A DNA stretch of 64,000 nucleotides from Nostoc linckia NIES-25. GTDB taxonomy: Bacteria > Cyanobacteriota > Cyanobacteriia > Cyanobacteriales > Nostocaceae. The notes beneath the pieces are model-generated. The model was not told the DNA's origin, did not search any database, and worked only from the letters and a program-made list of their open reading frames with translations. The stretch lies in contig NZ_AP018223.1 in assembly GCF_002368035.1 (NCBI RefSeq), forward strand, positions 846,449 to 910,448, written 5' to 3'. Numbering within the stretch: the first letter of the stretch is position 1; every line of letters starts with the position of its first letter. Below, piece after piece: positions 41,621 through 50,758 of the stretch. The position numbers and the translations under genes are program-made.

Positions 41621-42281
41621 CGCAGAACTCCTACAAAATTAATCCGATCGGTACTGTTATTTGAAATTTTTGACGGGGAGAGCTTGATCTTAAGAGCTAA
41701 GAAAACACTTCCAAATTAAGCATAGGAAAGCTTGGCGTCCCTGGCAATATAAATCACTATAATAGTTTATGATAAAAAAGTTTTAAAAAACTTAACAAAA
41801 ATTTATCTGCCTCCAGAAGCAATTAAAGTTCACTGATTCCTAGAGCAGCCACTTATGCTTTATAATTTCTTTATCACATTTACAAAACGAGATTCATAGC
41901 CAAGGCTAATCTGATGTATGAAGGAAATAGCAGTGGCTGTATCTTATGCTGTCTCTATATTTCCCCAATTTTTGCTGCATCTACAATGACTAGGTAAAAA
42001 AACATATAATTTTTTCAAATATATCGTATAAATTACCCTGGTCAAAGTAGAAATACAAATGTAAAAACTGAGGATGATGTTAAGGCAAGTAAATACTTTT
42101 GCTTATATGAAGTTCTATGTTAGTAAAGTTTAATAAGGTAAAATTAAGGAAAAATACTCCGAAGTTTTATTTGAAACAATATTAAACAAACATGGAAGTT
42201 TTGGCAAATCAATTTTATAAAATTCAATATTTTTCTGAAAGCTTTTTTAAAATTCAGGTCAAGTCGTCAAGGAAAATTTAA
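41621..42281. promoter_or_regulatory. Divergent ccm / ndhF4 promoter region
   Basis: 661 bases with no gene between ccmK2 (minus) and ndhF4 (plus), AT-rich toward ndhF4. It must hold both promoters and probably LysR-type sites for the nearby regulator, but no T-N11-A pair stands out enough to list. No clear ribosome site precedes ndhF4 (AAGGAAAATTTAA is the best match). Confidence 0.55.
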
Positions 42282-44138
42282 ATGAGTCAATTTTTATTTT
42301 TAACAAGTTGGTTTGTGCCTTTATATAGCTTATTTGGTGCAATTTTGACCTTGCCTTGGGGGTTGGGAATAATTCGGCGCACAGGCCCAAGGCCCGCGGC
42401 ATACTTCAACTTGTTGACGACCGTTTTGGCTTTTGTCCATAGCTTGTTTGTATTTAAAGATATTTGGGATAGAGAACCAGAAAATTTATTGGTTAGCTGG
42501 TTCAAAGCTGCGGATTTAGACTTATCCTTTGCCTTGGAACTCTCACCAGTGAGTATTGGGGCAACAGTTTTAATCACAGGCATAAGCTTACTGGCACAAG
42601 TTTATGCCTTGGGTTACATGGAAAAAGACTGGTCGTTAGCACGTTTTTTTGCGCTGCTGGGATTTTTTGAAGCAGCACTTAGCGGTCTAGCAATCAGCGA
42701 TTCTTTGTTTTTGAGCTATGCTCTTTTGGAAGTCCTGACACTTTCGACTTATTTGCTGGTGGGATTCTGGTACGCTCAACCGTTAGTAGTGACTGCTGCG
42801 CGAGATGCGTTTTTAACTAAACGGGTGGGAGACTTGTTACTGCTGATGGCTGTAGTTACCCTTTCCACCTTGGCTGGCAGTTTGAACTTTTCCGATTTAT
42901 ATGAATGGGCGCAAACAGCTAATTTAAGCCCAGTCACATCAACGTTATTAGGGCTGGCGTTAATTGCCGGGCCTGCGGGTAAATGTGCCCAGTTTCCACT
43001 GCACCTGTGGTTAGATGAGGCAATGGAAGGGCCAAACCCCGCCTCAGTAATGCGAAATTCCTTGGTAGTAGCTGGTGGTGCTTATTTACTATTTAAACTG
43101 CAACCATTGTTAGCCCTGTCACCAGTTGCCCTGAATGCTTTAGTAATCATGGGTACGGTGACGGCAATTGGCGCAACATTAGTATCCATAGCTCAAATCG
43201 ACATTAAGCGAGCCTTATCTCATTCAACCAGTGCATATATGGGATTAGCGTTTTTGGCAGTAGGGTTGCAGCAAGGTGGTGTCGCCTTGATGTTGCTGTT
43301 AACCCATGCGATCGCTAAAGCATTATTATTTATGAGTTCTGGTTCGGTAATCTTAACTACTCAAAGCCAAGACTTGACAGAAATGGGCGGTTTATGGTCG
43401 AGGATGCCAGCCACCACCACTGCTTACGTAGTTGGTTCCGCAGGAATGGTTACGCTTCTACCGCTGGGAAGCTTTTGGGCAATGTTAGCGTGGGCTGACG
43501 GTTTTGTGACTGTTAGCCCTTGGGTGATTGGAGTTTTATTGCTAGTCAATGGCTTGACAGCATTGAACTTGACCAGAGTATTTCGATTAGTCTTTTGGGG
43601 TAAACCCCAACCGAAGACCCGCCGGACTCCAGAAGTTGGTTGGTCGATGGCATTCCCAATGGTAACTTTAACAATATTGACCTTGCTTGTTCCTTTGATG
43701 CTACAGCAATGGTATCTGCTACCCGATTGGGAAAGTATCAATTGGTATGTAGCATTAGCCTTATTTGCTTCTACTGGAATAGGAGTAGGTGTAGGTTCTA
43801 CAATTTATCTCCACAAAGCTTGGTCAAGATCGAGAATTTTGGCATGGAGATTTGTCCAAGATTTGTTGGGTTATGACTTTTACATCGATCAAGTTTATCG
43901 AACAACGGTCGTGAGTGCAGTAGCACTGCTATCGAAGATTTCTGCTTGGAGCGATCGCTATTTGGTTGACGGTATAGTGAACTTAGTTGGGTTTGCCACA
44001 ATTCTCAGCGGACAAAGTTTAAAGTACAGCATTTCCGGACAATCCCAAGGTTATATGTTGACCATCCTGGCAGTCGTCAGCATCCTGGGCTTTTTCATCA
44101 GCTGGTCATTGGGTTTATTAGACAAACTGCCCTTTTAA
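42282..44138 (+). CDS. ndhF4: NDH-1 subunit NdhF4 (CO2-uptake complex)
   Basis: 618-residue integral membrane proton-channel subunit of the NDH-1MS' complex, with about 15 membrane helices. Characteristic features: the conserved helix region GLALIAGPAGKCAQFPLHLWLDEAMEGPNPASVMRNSLVVAGGAYLL (antiporter-like core) and DIKRALSHSTSAYMGLAFLAVG. Its neighbours ndhD4 and chpX identify it as the F4 form of the constitutive CupB system that hydrates CO2 to bicarbonate on the thylakoid. It starts the operon ndhF4-ndhD4-chpX, which is divergent from the ccm genes. Confidence 0.94.
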   Translation: MSQFLFLTSWFVPLYSLFGAILTLPWGLGIIRRTGPRPAAYFNLLTTVLAFVHSLFVFKDIWDREPENLLVSWFKAADLDLSFALELSPVSIGATVLITGISLLAQVYALGYMEKDWSLARFFALLGFFEAALSGLAISDSLFLSYALLEVLTLSTYLLVGFWYAQPLVVTAARDAFLTKRVGDLLLLMAVVTLSTLAGSLNFSDLYEWAQTANLSPVTSTLLGLALIAGPAGKCAQFPLHLWLDEAMEGPNPASVMRNSLVVAGGAYLLFKLQPLLALSPVALNALVIMGTVTAIGATLVSIAQIDIKRALSHSTSAYMGLAFLAVGLQQGGVALMLLLTHAIAKALLFMSSGSVILTTQSQDLTEMGGLWSRMPATTTAYVVGSAGMVTLLPLGSFWAMLAWADGFVTVSPWVIGVLLLVNGLTALNLTRVFRLVFWGKPQPKTRRTPEVGWSMAFPMVTLTILTLLVPLMLQQWYLLPDWESINWYVALALFASTGIGVGVGSTIYLHKAWSRSRILAWRFVQDLLGYDFYIDQVYRTTVVSAVALLSKISAWSDRYLVDGIVNLVGFATILSGQSLKYSISGQSQGYMLTILAVVSILGFFISWSLGLLDKLPF

Positions 44139-44271
44139 CAGTATTGAGTGCTGAGTACAGACGCGATTAACCCAAGTTTTTCCATGAGTTAAGGATTATT
44201 CCCCTTCTCTCCTTGTCCCCTTGTCCCCTTGTCTCCCTGCCCCCTGCCCTCATGTTCCTTACCTGAAGTCT

Positions 44272-45774
44272 ATGCTTAGTGCTTTAATTATAGTGCCTTT
44301 GATTGGCGCGGCTTTAATTGGTTTCTGGCCCTCTGGCATTAGTGGCAAATTTGCCCGTGGGGTAGCTTTGGCATTTGCAATTGTCGCTTTCTTGTTGACA
44401 GTTGTATTAACAATTCAGTTCCGTCCAGGGGAAGTGGGTCAACAATTTGCCGAGTCTGTTCCTTGGATAGATGTCTTAGGCTTGAACTATAACCTGGGAG
44501 TAGATGGTTTATCTTTGCTATTGCTGCTTTTGAATGGACTGTTGACTTCCATTGCCATCTACAGTAGCGATGAATCCCTTGCGCGACCGAAATTGTACTA
44601 CTCTTTGATACTACTGTTAAGCGTTGGCGTAACAGGAGCTTTCTTAGCACAGGATTTACTGCTATTTTTCCTGTTTTATGAATTGGAGTTGATTCCCCTA
44701 TATCTGCTGATAGCTATTTGGGGTGGTACAAGACGGGGTTATGCTGCAACAAAATTCCTCATTTATACTGCCGTTTCGGGAATCCTAATTTTAGCAAGTT
44801 TCTTAGGAATGGTTTGGCTGAGTGGTTCCTCTAGCTTTGCACTAGCAACCTTGAATCCCAAGACTCTACCTTTAGCAACACAAATTTTACTGCTAGTGGG
44901 AATTTTGGTAGGTTTCGGGATTAAAATTCCCTTAGTTCCTTTCCATACTTGGTTGCCAGATGCTCACGTTGAAGCTTCTACACCGATTTCCGTGCTATTG
45001 GCTGGGGTACTGTTGAAGTTGGGGACTTACGGCTTACTGCGATTTGGTATGAACTTGTTACCAGAAGCCTGGAATTATGTGGCTCCTTGGTTAGCAATTT
45101 GGGCAGCAGTAAGTGTATTGTATGGTTCATCCTGTGCGATCGCCCAAACAGATATGAAAAAAATGGTGGCGTACAGTTCCATTGGACACATGGGCTACGT
45201 CCTGATAGCGGCGGCGGCGGCTACACCTTTAAGTGTCTTGGGTGCTGTCATGCAAATGATTAGCCACGGCTTGATTTCTGCAATGCTGTTTTTGCTGGTG
45301 GGGGTTGTTTATAAAAAAGCCGGCAGCCGGGATTTAGAAATTCTTAAAGGGCTACTGAACCCAGAACGCGGTATGCCAGTAATCGGTAGCCTGATGATTG
45401 TGGGAGTCATGGCCAGCGCTGGTATACCCGGAATGGTCGGATTTATTTCCGAATTTATCGTTTATCGCGGTAGTTTTGCAGTTTTTCCAGTACAAACACT
45501 ACTGTGCATGATTGGTACGGGTTTAACAGCGGTTTATTTCTTATTACTTGTTAACCGCGCCTTTTTCGGACGCTTATCTTCGCCTGTTGTCAACTTACCA
45601 CGGGTGTATTGGAGCGATCGGATGCCAGCTGCAATTTTAGCTTTGTTAATAGTGATTTTTGGCATTCAGCCGCGTTGGTTAGCACGCTGGACTGAACCAA
45701 CAATTACAGCAATGATCGATACCCAAAACGTAGTAGTAGTGTCTTTGGATAAGAGAATGGGGAGTGGGCAGTAG
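44272..45774 (+). CDS. ndhD4: NDH-1 subunit NdhD4 (CO2-uptake complex)
   Basis: 500-residue membrane subunit with about 14 helices: VDGLSLLLLLLNGLLTSIAIYSS, FFLFYELELIPLYLLIAIWGG, IPLVPFHTWLPDAHVEASTPISVLLAGVLLKLGTYGLLRF and TDMKKMVAYSSIGHMGYVL are the NdhD signatures, with the key Glu (ELELIP) and Lys residues in place. The ATG at 44272 is preferred to the repeat-derived upstream start. Second gene of the CupB operon, about 130 bases after ndhF4 across a short C/T-rich repeat. Confidence 0.95.
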   Translation: MLSALIIVPLIGAALIGFWPSGISGKFARGVALAFAIVAFLLTVVLTIQFRPGEVGQQFAESVPWIDVLGLNYNLGVDGLSLLLLLLNGLLTSIAIYSSDESLARPKLYYSLILLLSVGVTGAFLAQDLLLFFLFYELELIPLYLLIAIWGGTRRGYAATKFLIYTAVSGILILASFLGMVWLSGSSSFALATLNPKTLPLATQILLLVGILVGFGIKIPLVPFHTWLPDAHVEASTPISVLLAGVLLKLGTYGLLRFGMNLLPEAWNYVAPWLAIWAAVSVLYGSSCAIAQTDMKKMVAYSSIGHMGYVLIAAAAATPLSVLGAVMQMISHGLISAMLFLLVGVVYKKAGSRDLEILKGLLNPERGMPVIGSLMIVGVMASAGIPGMVGFISEFIVYRGSFAVFPVQTLLCMIGTGLTAVYFLLLVNRAFFGRLSSPVVNLPRVYWSDRMPAAILALLIVIFGIQPRWLARWTEPTITAMIDTQNVVVVSLDKRMGSGQ

Positions 45775-45908
45775 AAAGTAGGGACTAGAGAAAAAGGGAA
45801 AAAGGTTAAAGGGAAAAGGGCAAAAGGATAATTTTACCTTTTCCCCTTGCCCCTTCCCCTTTTCCCAATCGCCAATCCCCAATCCCTATAATTTATGGAG
45901 AACTAGCA

Positions 45909-47039
45909 ATGGTAACTATTAGAAATAAATTCACTAACGAACCTTTACCTGAGTTTATTGAACGCCTGCAAACAGGAGGAGCATTACTCAGCGATACTCC
46001 ACAAAATGTTGTGGAAGTAGTTGGTATTCTCAAAAGCTATGGCGTAGTTTTAGATGCCTATTCAATCAATCTGATTTACATTGCCGAGCATCAATTTTTA
46101 GTATTTTTCCCATTTTTTAAATACTTTAATGGAGAAGTATCTTTTCAGAAATTACTGCGTCACTGGTGGCACGATCGCATTAATTTTGAATATGCCGAGT
46201 ATTGCATGAAAGCCATGATGTGGCACGGTGGCGGCGGTTTGGATGAATATTTAGATACAAAAGAATTTCAAGAAAGAGCGCAAGCTGTAATTACAGCTAA
46301 ATTTAAAACTAATCCGATAATTTTAGGCATCAATCAACTGTTTCCAGACTTTTTAACCGAACAGTTACGCGTTTCTGCTTACTACAGTGGTTTAGGTCAA
46401 TTTTGGCGAGTCATGGCTGACATTTTCCTCAGCTTATCTGACCTTTACGACAAAGGCGAAATCAAATCGATTCCCCAAGTTGTAGACCATATTAAAGCAG
46501 GTTTAGTGGAAAGTGCAGCCAAGCCAATTACCTACAGCGTCAAAATAAAGGGAAAACTCTATGACATCATTCCCAAAGACGTTGGTTTAACCTTCTTAGC
46601 AGACACAGCAATACCTTATGTAGAGGCTGTTTTCTTTAGAGGAACACCTTTCCACGGTACAGTTTCATATAACGCCCAAGCTTATCAAATCTCCCCAGAT
46701 CAAAGTCGATTCCAATATGGCGCATTGTACGCCGATCCTTTGCCCATTGGCGGCGCAGGTATCCCTCCGACCTTGTTGATGCAAGATATGCGTCATTATT
46801 TGCCAGAGTACTTGCATGAAATTTATCGTCGCAGCCTCCGGGGTGAAGATGATTTGCGAGTGCAAATTTGTATGACTTTCCAAAAATCGATGTTTTGCGT
46901 GACTACAGCAACGATTTTGGGACTAGCGCCTTATCCTATAGATACTAAAGATCCATCCGAGGAAAAAGCGAATCGAGTTTATTTTGCAAAGTGGATGAGT
47001 CGCTTAGAAACTTCCCAGTTGCTAGAGGTGAATAAATAG
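45909..47039 (+). CDS. chpX: CO2 hydration protein ChpX/CupB
   Basis: 376-residue ChpX/ChpY (CupB/CupA) family protein, the hydrophilic partner of NdhD4/NdhF4 that carries out light-driven CO2 to bicarbonate conversion. Features: LRHWWHDRINFEYAEYCMKAMMWHGGGGLDEYLD (His-rich region likely to bind metal), LTFLADTAIPYVEAVFFRGTPFHGTVSY and ILGLAPYPID. GGAGAA ribosome site 8 bases before the ATG. Third gene of the operon; the neighbours identify the CupB rather than CupA form. Confidence 0.93.
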   Translation: MVTIRNKFTNEPLPEFIERLQTGGALLSDTPQNVVEVVGILKSYGVVLDAYSINLIYIAEHQFLVFFPFFKYFNGEVSFQKLLRHWWHDRINFEYAEYCMKAMMWHGGGGLDEYLDTKEFQERAQAVITAKFKTNPIILGINQLFPDFLTEQLRVSAYYSGLGQFWRVMADIFLSLSDLYDKGEIKSIPQVVDHIKAGLVESAAKPITYSVKIKGKLYDIIPKDVGLTFLADTAIPYVEAVFFRGTPFHGTVSYNAQAYQISPDQSRFQYGALYADPLPIGGAGIPPTLLMQDMRHYLPEYLHEIYRRSLRGEDDLRVQICMTFQKSMFCVTTATILGLAPYPIDTKDPSEEKANRVYFAKWMSRLETSQLLEVNK

Positions 47040-47056
47040 TTGACTTTTAATTAAAA

Positions 47057-47801
47057 TTATGCATCTGGTTCAACGCCTAGAGAACGCAATTGAGCAATCA
47101 GAATCTCATTTCGTTGGCGTTCTTGTTCAGCGCGTTGGCGTTCAAGTCCTGCTCTTTCATCGCCAGTCAACAACAAATTACTTTGCAAATCCCACCAACG
47201 TAACCAGGGCAATTCCACGTTTTGATAAACTCCAAGCCAAATGCCTAACTGTACTCCTAAAGGACGTATAGGATAATGTCCTCGTTCATTTGCTGCTAAT
47301 AACTGGTATTGTCCGCCAATGAATTCATACACTTCTATACTGGCTTTATTCACTTCATAAAATGCCATAAAACGGAGGACGAATTACTTGCTCATAAATC
47401 CAAAATTTGCCCTTCCAAGGAGTTTTGTCTCGTTCTTCACTACCATCACCAGAAACAAATTCCAAAGCAATTAATGGGGCAATAAATTCTCGCCACAATA
47501 CATAAGACCTCCGCGTTTGTCCATCGAGCAAAGGCGGTACATTTGGTACATAAAACCAATCTGGTGCTTCTGCCCCTTTTTCTGGCGGGTCTGTCAAGCG
47601 CCAGTAAATACCTAAGTCCTGACCGATACAATATTGACCATCAGGATGTAATTGTTTGAGGACGGGTGTAATAGAGTCAGTAAGTAAAATGCTTTGCGGA
47701 TGCTCTTGCCAATTTTTCACAAATGTGCGATTAGACTCTGGTAGCTGCGTATGGTCGGGGAAAGGAGTCAGGTCTGTAGATAGGTCGGTTGCAGAGGTCA
47801 T
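47057..47801 (-). pseudogene. Uma2-family gene broken by a one-base frameshift
   Basis: The first part (from ATG at 47801, MTSATDLSTDLTPFPDHTQL, with AAGG 7 bases upstream) reads to WIYEQVIRPPFYGIL and stops at about 47355. The second part (47368 to 47057) continues the family sequence as FYEVNKASIEVYEFIGGQYQLL and ends in the usual charged helix (ERQRAEQERQRNEILIAQLRSLGVEP). One extra T on the coding strand at GGCATTTTATGAA (about 47364) explains the break; without it GIYEVNKAS would be continuous. The same family is intact at 31921-32598. Confidence 0.8.
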
Positions 47802-47925
47802 AAGGTTACCTTTGCAGGAGTAAGGGTTGTTTTTTAGTTTAGCTTGCAATGAGGTGAAGGCTGCCAAGGCTTGCTTGACAGCTAGTAGTCTGTTTCAATG
47901 CCGATCGCTTGCTATTCATGTAATC

Positions 47926-49272
47926 TCAAAGTACGCGCAGTAAGCTGGGAATGCTTTCTACCGCTTCCAAACTCTCAATTTCTGCCAAAGCTTGCCGAAA
48001 GTTGCCTTCCCGCACATCATGGGTAACAACTACAATCTCCGCTAATTCGCCTTGAAACCCAGTTTGAACGATTGACTCTAAGCTAACCCCGTAGTTACCA
48101 AAGCAAGTACCCAATTTTCCGATAACTCCAGGCTGGTCATTGGTGAGGAAACGAGCATAAAACCGAGTTATCAATTCTGCCATCGGTGCGATTTCGCTGT
48201 ATTCGTGATGTCCGCAAGCTAATAATGGATTCAACGAAGCACTTTCTGATTGATGTAATTCGTTAGTGTTGACTCTCTGCGATTTGAAACTTGCAGCTAA
48301 ATTTAAAATATCCGAAGTTACCGCGCTTGCAGTTGCACCAGCACCAGCACCAGGGCCGAAAAACATTACTTGCCCGATGGGTTCTCCTTCCACAAGAATG
48401 GCATTGTAAACGCCATTGATGCTAGCCAAAGGATGAGCTTTCGGCACTAAAGTCGGATGAACTCTCACCGAAAGAGGAGATAGATAAAATTTCCCTGCGT
48501 CCTCTTGAGAGGGTGTAATTCTTTTGGCGATCGCTAATAATTTAATCACGAATCCTAATTTTTCGGCGTAGGCAATATCTGTTTTGCTGACTTGCCGAAT
48601 TCCTTCGGTATATACATCTTTGAGGTTTATACGTCCGCCAAAACCTAATGATGCCAAAATAGCAATCTTATCAGCCGCATCTAAGCCATCAACATCGGCT
48701 GTGGGGTCAGCTTCCGCATAACCCAAGCGTTGGGCATCAGCTAAAACATCGCTGAAGTTACTGCCTTCTGTTTGCATCCGCGTGAGGATGTAGTTAGTAG
48801 TACCGTTAACTATGCCAGTTACAGTATGAATGCGGTTAACGCTTAAGGACTGCTTCAAAGGTTGAATCACCGGAATCCCACCACCTACAGCAGCTTCTAA
48901 CATCACGTATACGCCAGCTTGGTTGGCAGTTGTGAAAATTTCTGCGCCATAGCGGGCGATTACTGCTTTATTTGCGGTGACTACATGTTTGCCATTATTT
49001 AAAGCTTTGAGAATGAGCGATCGCGCTGGTTCTAGTCCGCCCATGACTTCGACTATTATATCCACCGCTGGATCGTTGACAATGGCTTCTAAATCTGTGG
49101 TTAATACATCCGTAGATAATTCTACTGCACGGGGTTTATCTAGCGATCGTACTCCAACACGGTATATTTCTATTTCTTGCAACAACGGGTGACGCCCAGT
49201 TTTATCTTGCAACAACTGTACTGTACCCGTCCCAACGGTTCCTAATCCCAGTATTCCTAGTTTCACACCCAC
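47926..49272 (-). CDS. hom: Homoserine dehydrogenase
   Basis: NAD(P)-dependent enzyme of aspartate-family amino acid synthesis (threonine, methionine). The N-terminal Rossmann motif GILGLGTVGTG, VVTANKAVIA, VGGGIPVI, GIVNGTTNYILTRM, LGYAEADPTADVDGLDAADK and a C-terminal ACT domain (RFLTNDQPGVIGKLGTCFGNYGVSLESIVQTG) are complete. The GTG at 49272 (VGVKLGILGLG) gives the usual N-terminus and about 448 residues; an ATG at 49317 would add 15 unusual residues and cannot be excluded. Lies between the broken Uma2 gene and petH, all on the minus strand. Confidence 0.94.
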   Translation of the reverse strand: MGVKLGILGLGTVGTGTVQLLQDKTGRHPLLQEIEIYRVGVRSLDKPRAVELSTDVLTTDLEAIVNDPAVDIIVEVMGGLEPARSLILKALNNGKHVVTANKAVIARYGAEIFTTANQAGVYVMLEAAVGGGIPVIQPLKQSLSVNRIHTVTGIVNGTTNYILTRMQTEGSNFSDVLADAQRLGYAEADPTADVDGLDAADKIAILASLGFGGRINLKDVYTEGIRQVSKTDIAYAEKLGFVIKLLAIAKRITPSQEDAGKFYLSPLSVRVHPTLVPKAHPLASINGVYNAILVEGEPIGQVMFFGPGAGAGATASAVTSDILNLAASFKSQRVNTNELHQSESASLNPLLACGHHEYSEIAPMAELITRFYARFLTNDQPGVIGKLGTCFGNYGVSLESIVQTGFQGELAEIVVVTHDVREGNFRQALAEIESLEAVESIPSLLRVL

Positions 49273-49405
49273 AACTTTTGCACCCAATTTCACCAACAAC
49301 AATTGTAGGTAGAGCATATAACGCCCTACCTACTGATTATCCTTCTTCGTTTGTCATTTGTGTTTTGTCATTTGTCAGTTGTCCATTGTCCTCTCTTACA
49401 AAGTT

Positions 49406-49430
49406 CTGAGCGGAGGAAACCTCCGCTCAG
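49406..49430. repeat. Hairpin repeat CTGAGCGGAGG-AAA-CCTCCGCTCAG
   Basis: Perfect 11-base stem with a 3-base loop, between hom and petH; related to the hairpin at 31817-31843. It could act as a terminator for petH, which ends 80 bases away, but there is no run of T after it. Confidence 0.75.
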
Positions 49431-49440
49431 ACTTTGCGCT

Positions 49441-49505
49441 TTGTCTTTTGTCAGTTGCCCTTTGTTATTCACTAATGACCAATGACCAATGACCAATGAC
49501 CAATG
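49441..49505. repeat. Second copy of the 39-base repeat and (AATGACC)n
   Basis: 39 bases identical to 40490-40528, followed by four AATGACC units. It lies just after the petH stop. Confidence 0.8.
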
Positions 49506-49510
49506 ACAAC

Positions 49511-50758
49511 TTAGTAAGTTTCTACGTGCCAGCGACCAGCTTTCTTGAGTTGCTTCTGGTAATCACTCCACACGATGTCTTCTTTAGCAGCAGCAGCACT
49601 TAAAGCTGCATCAATACCTTCTTCCATACCCCGCAAACCGCAGATGTAGGTGTGGGTTTTTTCATTTTTAATCAATTGCCACAATTCATCAGCATGTTCG
49701 GCTACGCGGTCTTGGATGTACATTCTACCGCCTTGGGGATTTTTCTGTTCCCGGCTGATGGCGTTAGTGAGGCGGAAGTTATTGGGATATTTTTGTTGGA
49801 TTTCTTCCAACTCTTCCTTATATAATAGGTTTGGAGTTGTGGGAACGCCGAATATTAACCAAGAGAATCCTTTAAATTGGTATTCTGGGTTAGCTGCTCT
49901 TTCCGCATCTTTAAACTGACGCCACAAATAAGCCCGCATCGGCGCAATACCTGTTCCGGTTGCCATCATAATAACATTGGCTTCGGGGTCATCGGGTAAC
50001 AGCATTTCTTTACCGACAGGCCCTGTAATTTTCACTTCATCCCCAGGTTTGAGGAAACACAAGTGGGTAGAGCAGACACCGTAGACTGTTTCGCCAGTTT
50101 GGGGGTGTTTGTATTCTAACTGGCGGACGCACAGCGATACCGTCTTATCGTCTACATCATCGCCATGACGAGTTGAGGCGATAGAATACAGTCTGAGTTT
50201 TTCTGGCTTGCCGTTCTTGTCCAATCCTGGTGGGATAATCCCAATACTTTGACCTTCTATGTACTTCAAATTACTGCCAGACAGGTCAAACTTGATGTGT
50301 TGAACAATACCAATTCCGCCTTCCTTGACTAAAGGCTCGTTAGATATTACCTTGCCAATAAACGGAGCATTGGGACGGTAAGTGTTAACAGGAACGTCAC
50401 CGTGGTCTTTTTTGGCTTTCGCTTGAGTCATGGTGTTGCCTTTCTTGTCCTTGTTCTTTAGCTGTTCTTCAGCTTTAACTTCAGTCTTACTATTCACAGG
50501 TGTGGCTTTACCATTAACTTGCCCTAAAGCAGCTACGGGCTGAATGCTAACAATAGTGCCGCCTAGACGAGTGATACGTCGCATTTCTTGATTCATGCGG
50601 TTGTAAGGCACTCTGATGAACACACTGCCACTTTTACGAATCGGGTAGTTCGTTTGATCGGTTTCTTCACTCTGACGCAGACCTACCACTTCATAGAGGA
50701 AGACGCGGCTACCTAATTGTGTGTTGGCAGCACCCTCAACAGCACCTCGATTGTTCAT
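49511..50758 (-). CDS. petH: Ferredoxin-NADP+ reductase with CpcD-like domain (PetH)
   Basis: 415-residue FNR, which passes electrons from ferredoxin to NADP+. Residues about 15-72 are a CpcD-like linker domain (SRVFLYEVVGLRQSEETDQTNYPIRKSGSVFIRVPYNRMNQEMRRI) that attaches the enzyme to phycobilisomes. A charged linker follows (about 80-120). The FAD domain has RLYSIAS and GVCSTHLC; the NADP domain has MMATGTGIAPMR and YICGLRGMEEGID, ending in Tyr415 (WHVETY). The ATG at 50758 gives the family N-terminus; a GTG at 50770 is in frame. A second start for a short form lies at codon 110 (50431). Confidence 0.96.
   Translation of the reverse strand: MNNRGAVEGAANTQLGSRVFLYEVVGLRQSEETDQTNYPIRKSGSVFIRVPYNRMNQEMRRITRLGGTIVSIQPVAALGQVNGKATPVNSKTEVKAEEQLKNKDKKGNTMTQAKAKKDHGDVPVNTYRPNAPFIGKVISNEPLVKEGGIGIVQHIKFDLSGSNLKYIEGQSIGIIPPGLDKNGKPEKLRLYSIASTRHGDDVDDKTVSLCVRQLEYKHPQTGETVYGVCSTHLCFLKPGDEVKITGPVGKEMLLPDDPEANVIMMATGTGIAPMRAYLWRQFKDAERAANPEYQFKGFSWLIFGVPTTPNLLYKEELEEIQQKYPNNFRLTNAISREQKNPQGGRMYIQDRVAEHADELWQLIKNEKTHTYICGLRGMEEGIDAALSAAAAKEDIVWSDYQKQLKKAGRWHVETY
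50429..50443 (-). promoter_or_regulatory. Internal ribosome site and ATG for short FNR
   Basis: Coding-strand AAAGG, 7-base spacer, then in-frame ATG at codon 110 of petH (MTQAKAKKDHGDVPV). Translation here would give a soluble FNR lacking the CpcD-like domain, matching the known FNR-S isoform of cyanobacteria made by internal initiation. Confidence 0.75.

Noticed and set aside
47130..47160. GTTCAAGTCC resembling a tRNA T-arm
   Set aside because: It lies within the coding sequence of the broken Uma2 gene and no cloverleaf can be drawn around it.
49441..49505. Possible CRISPR-like array of AATGACC units
   Set aside because: Units are 7 bases with no spacers; it is simple tandem repetition with no cas genes nearby.
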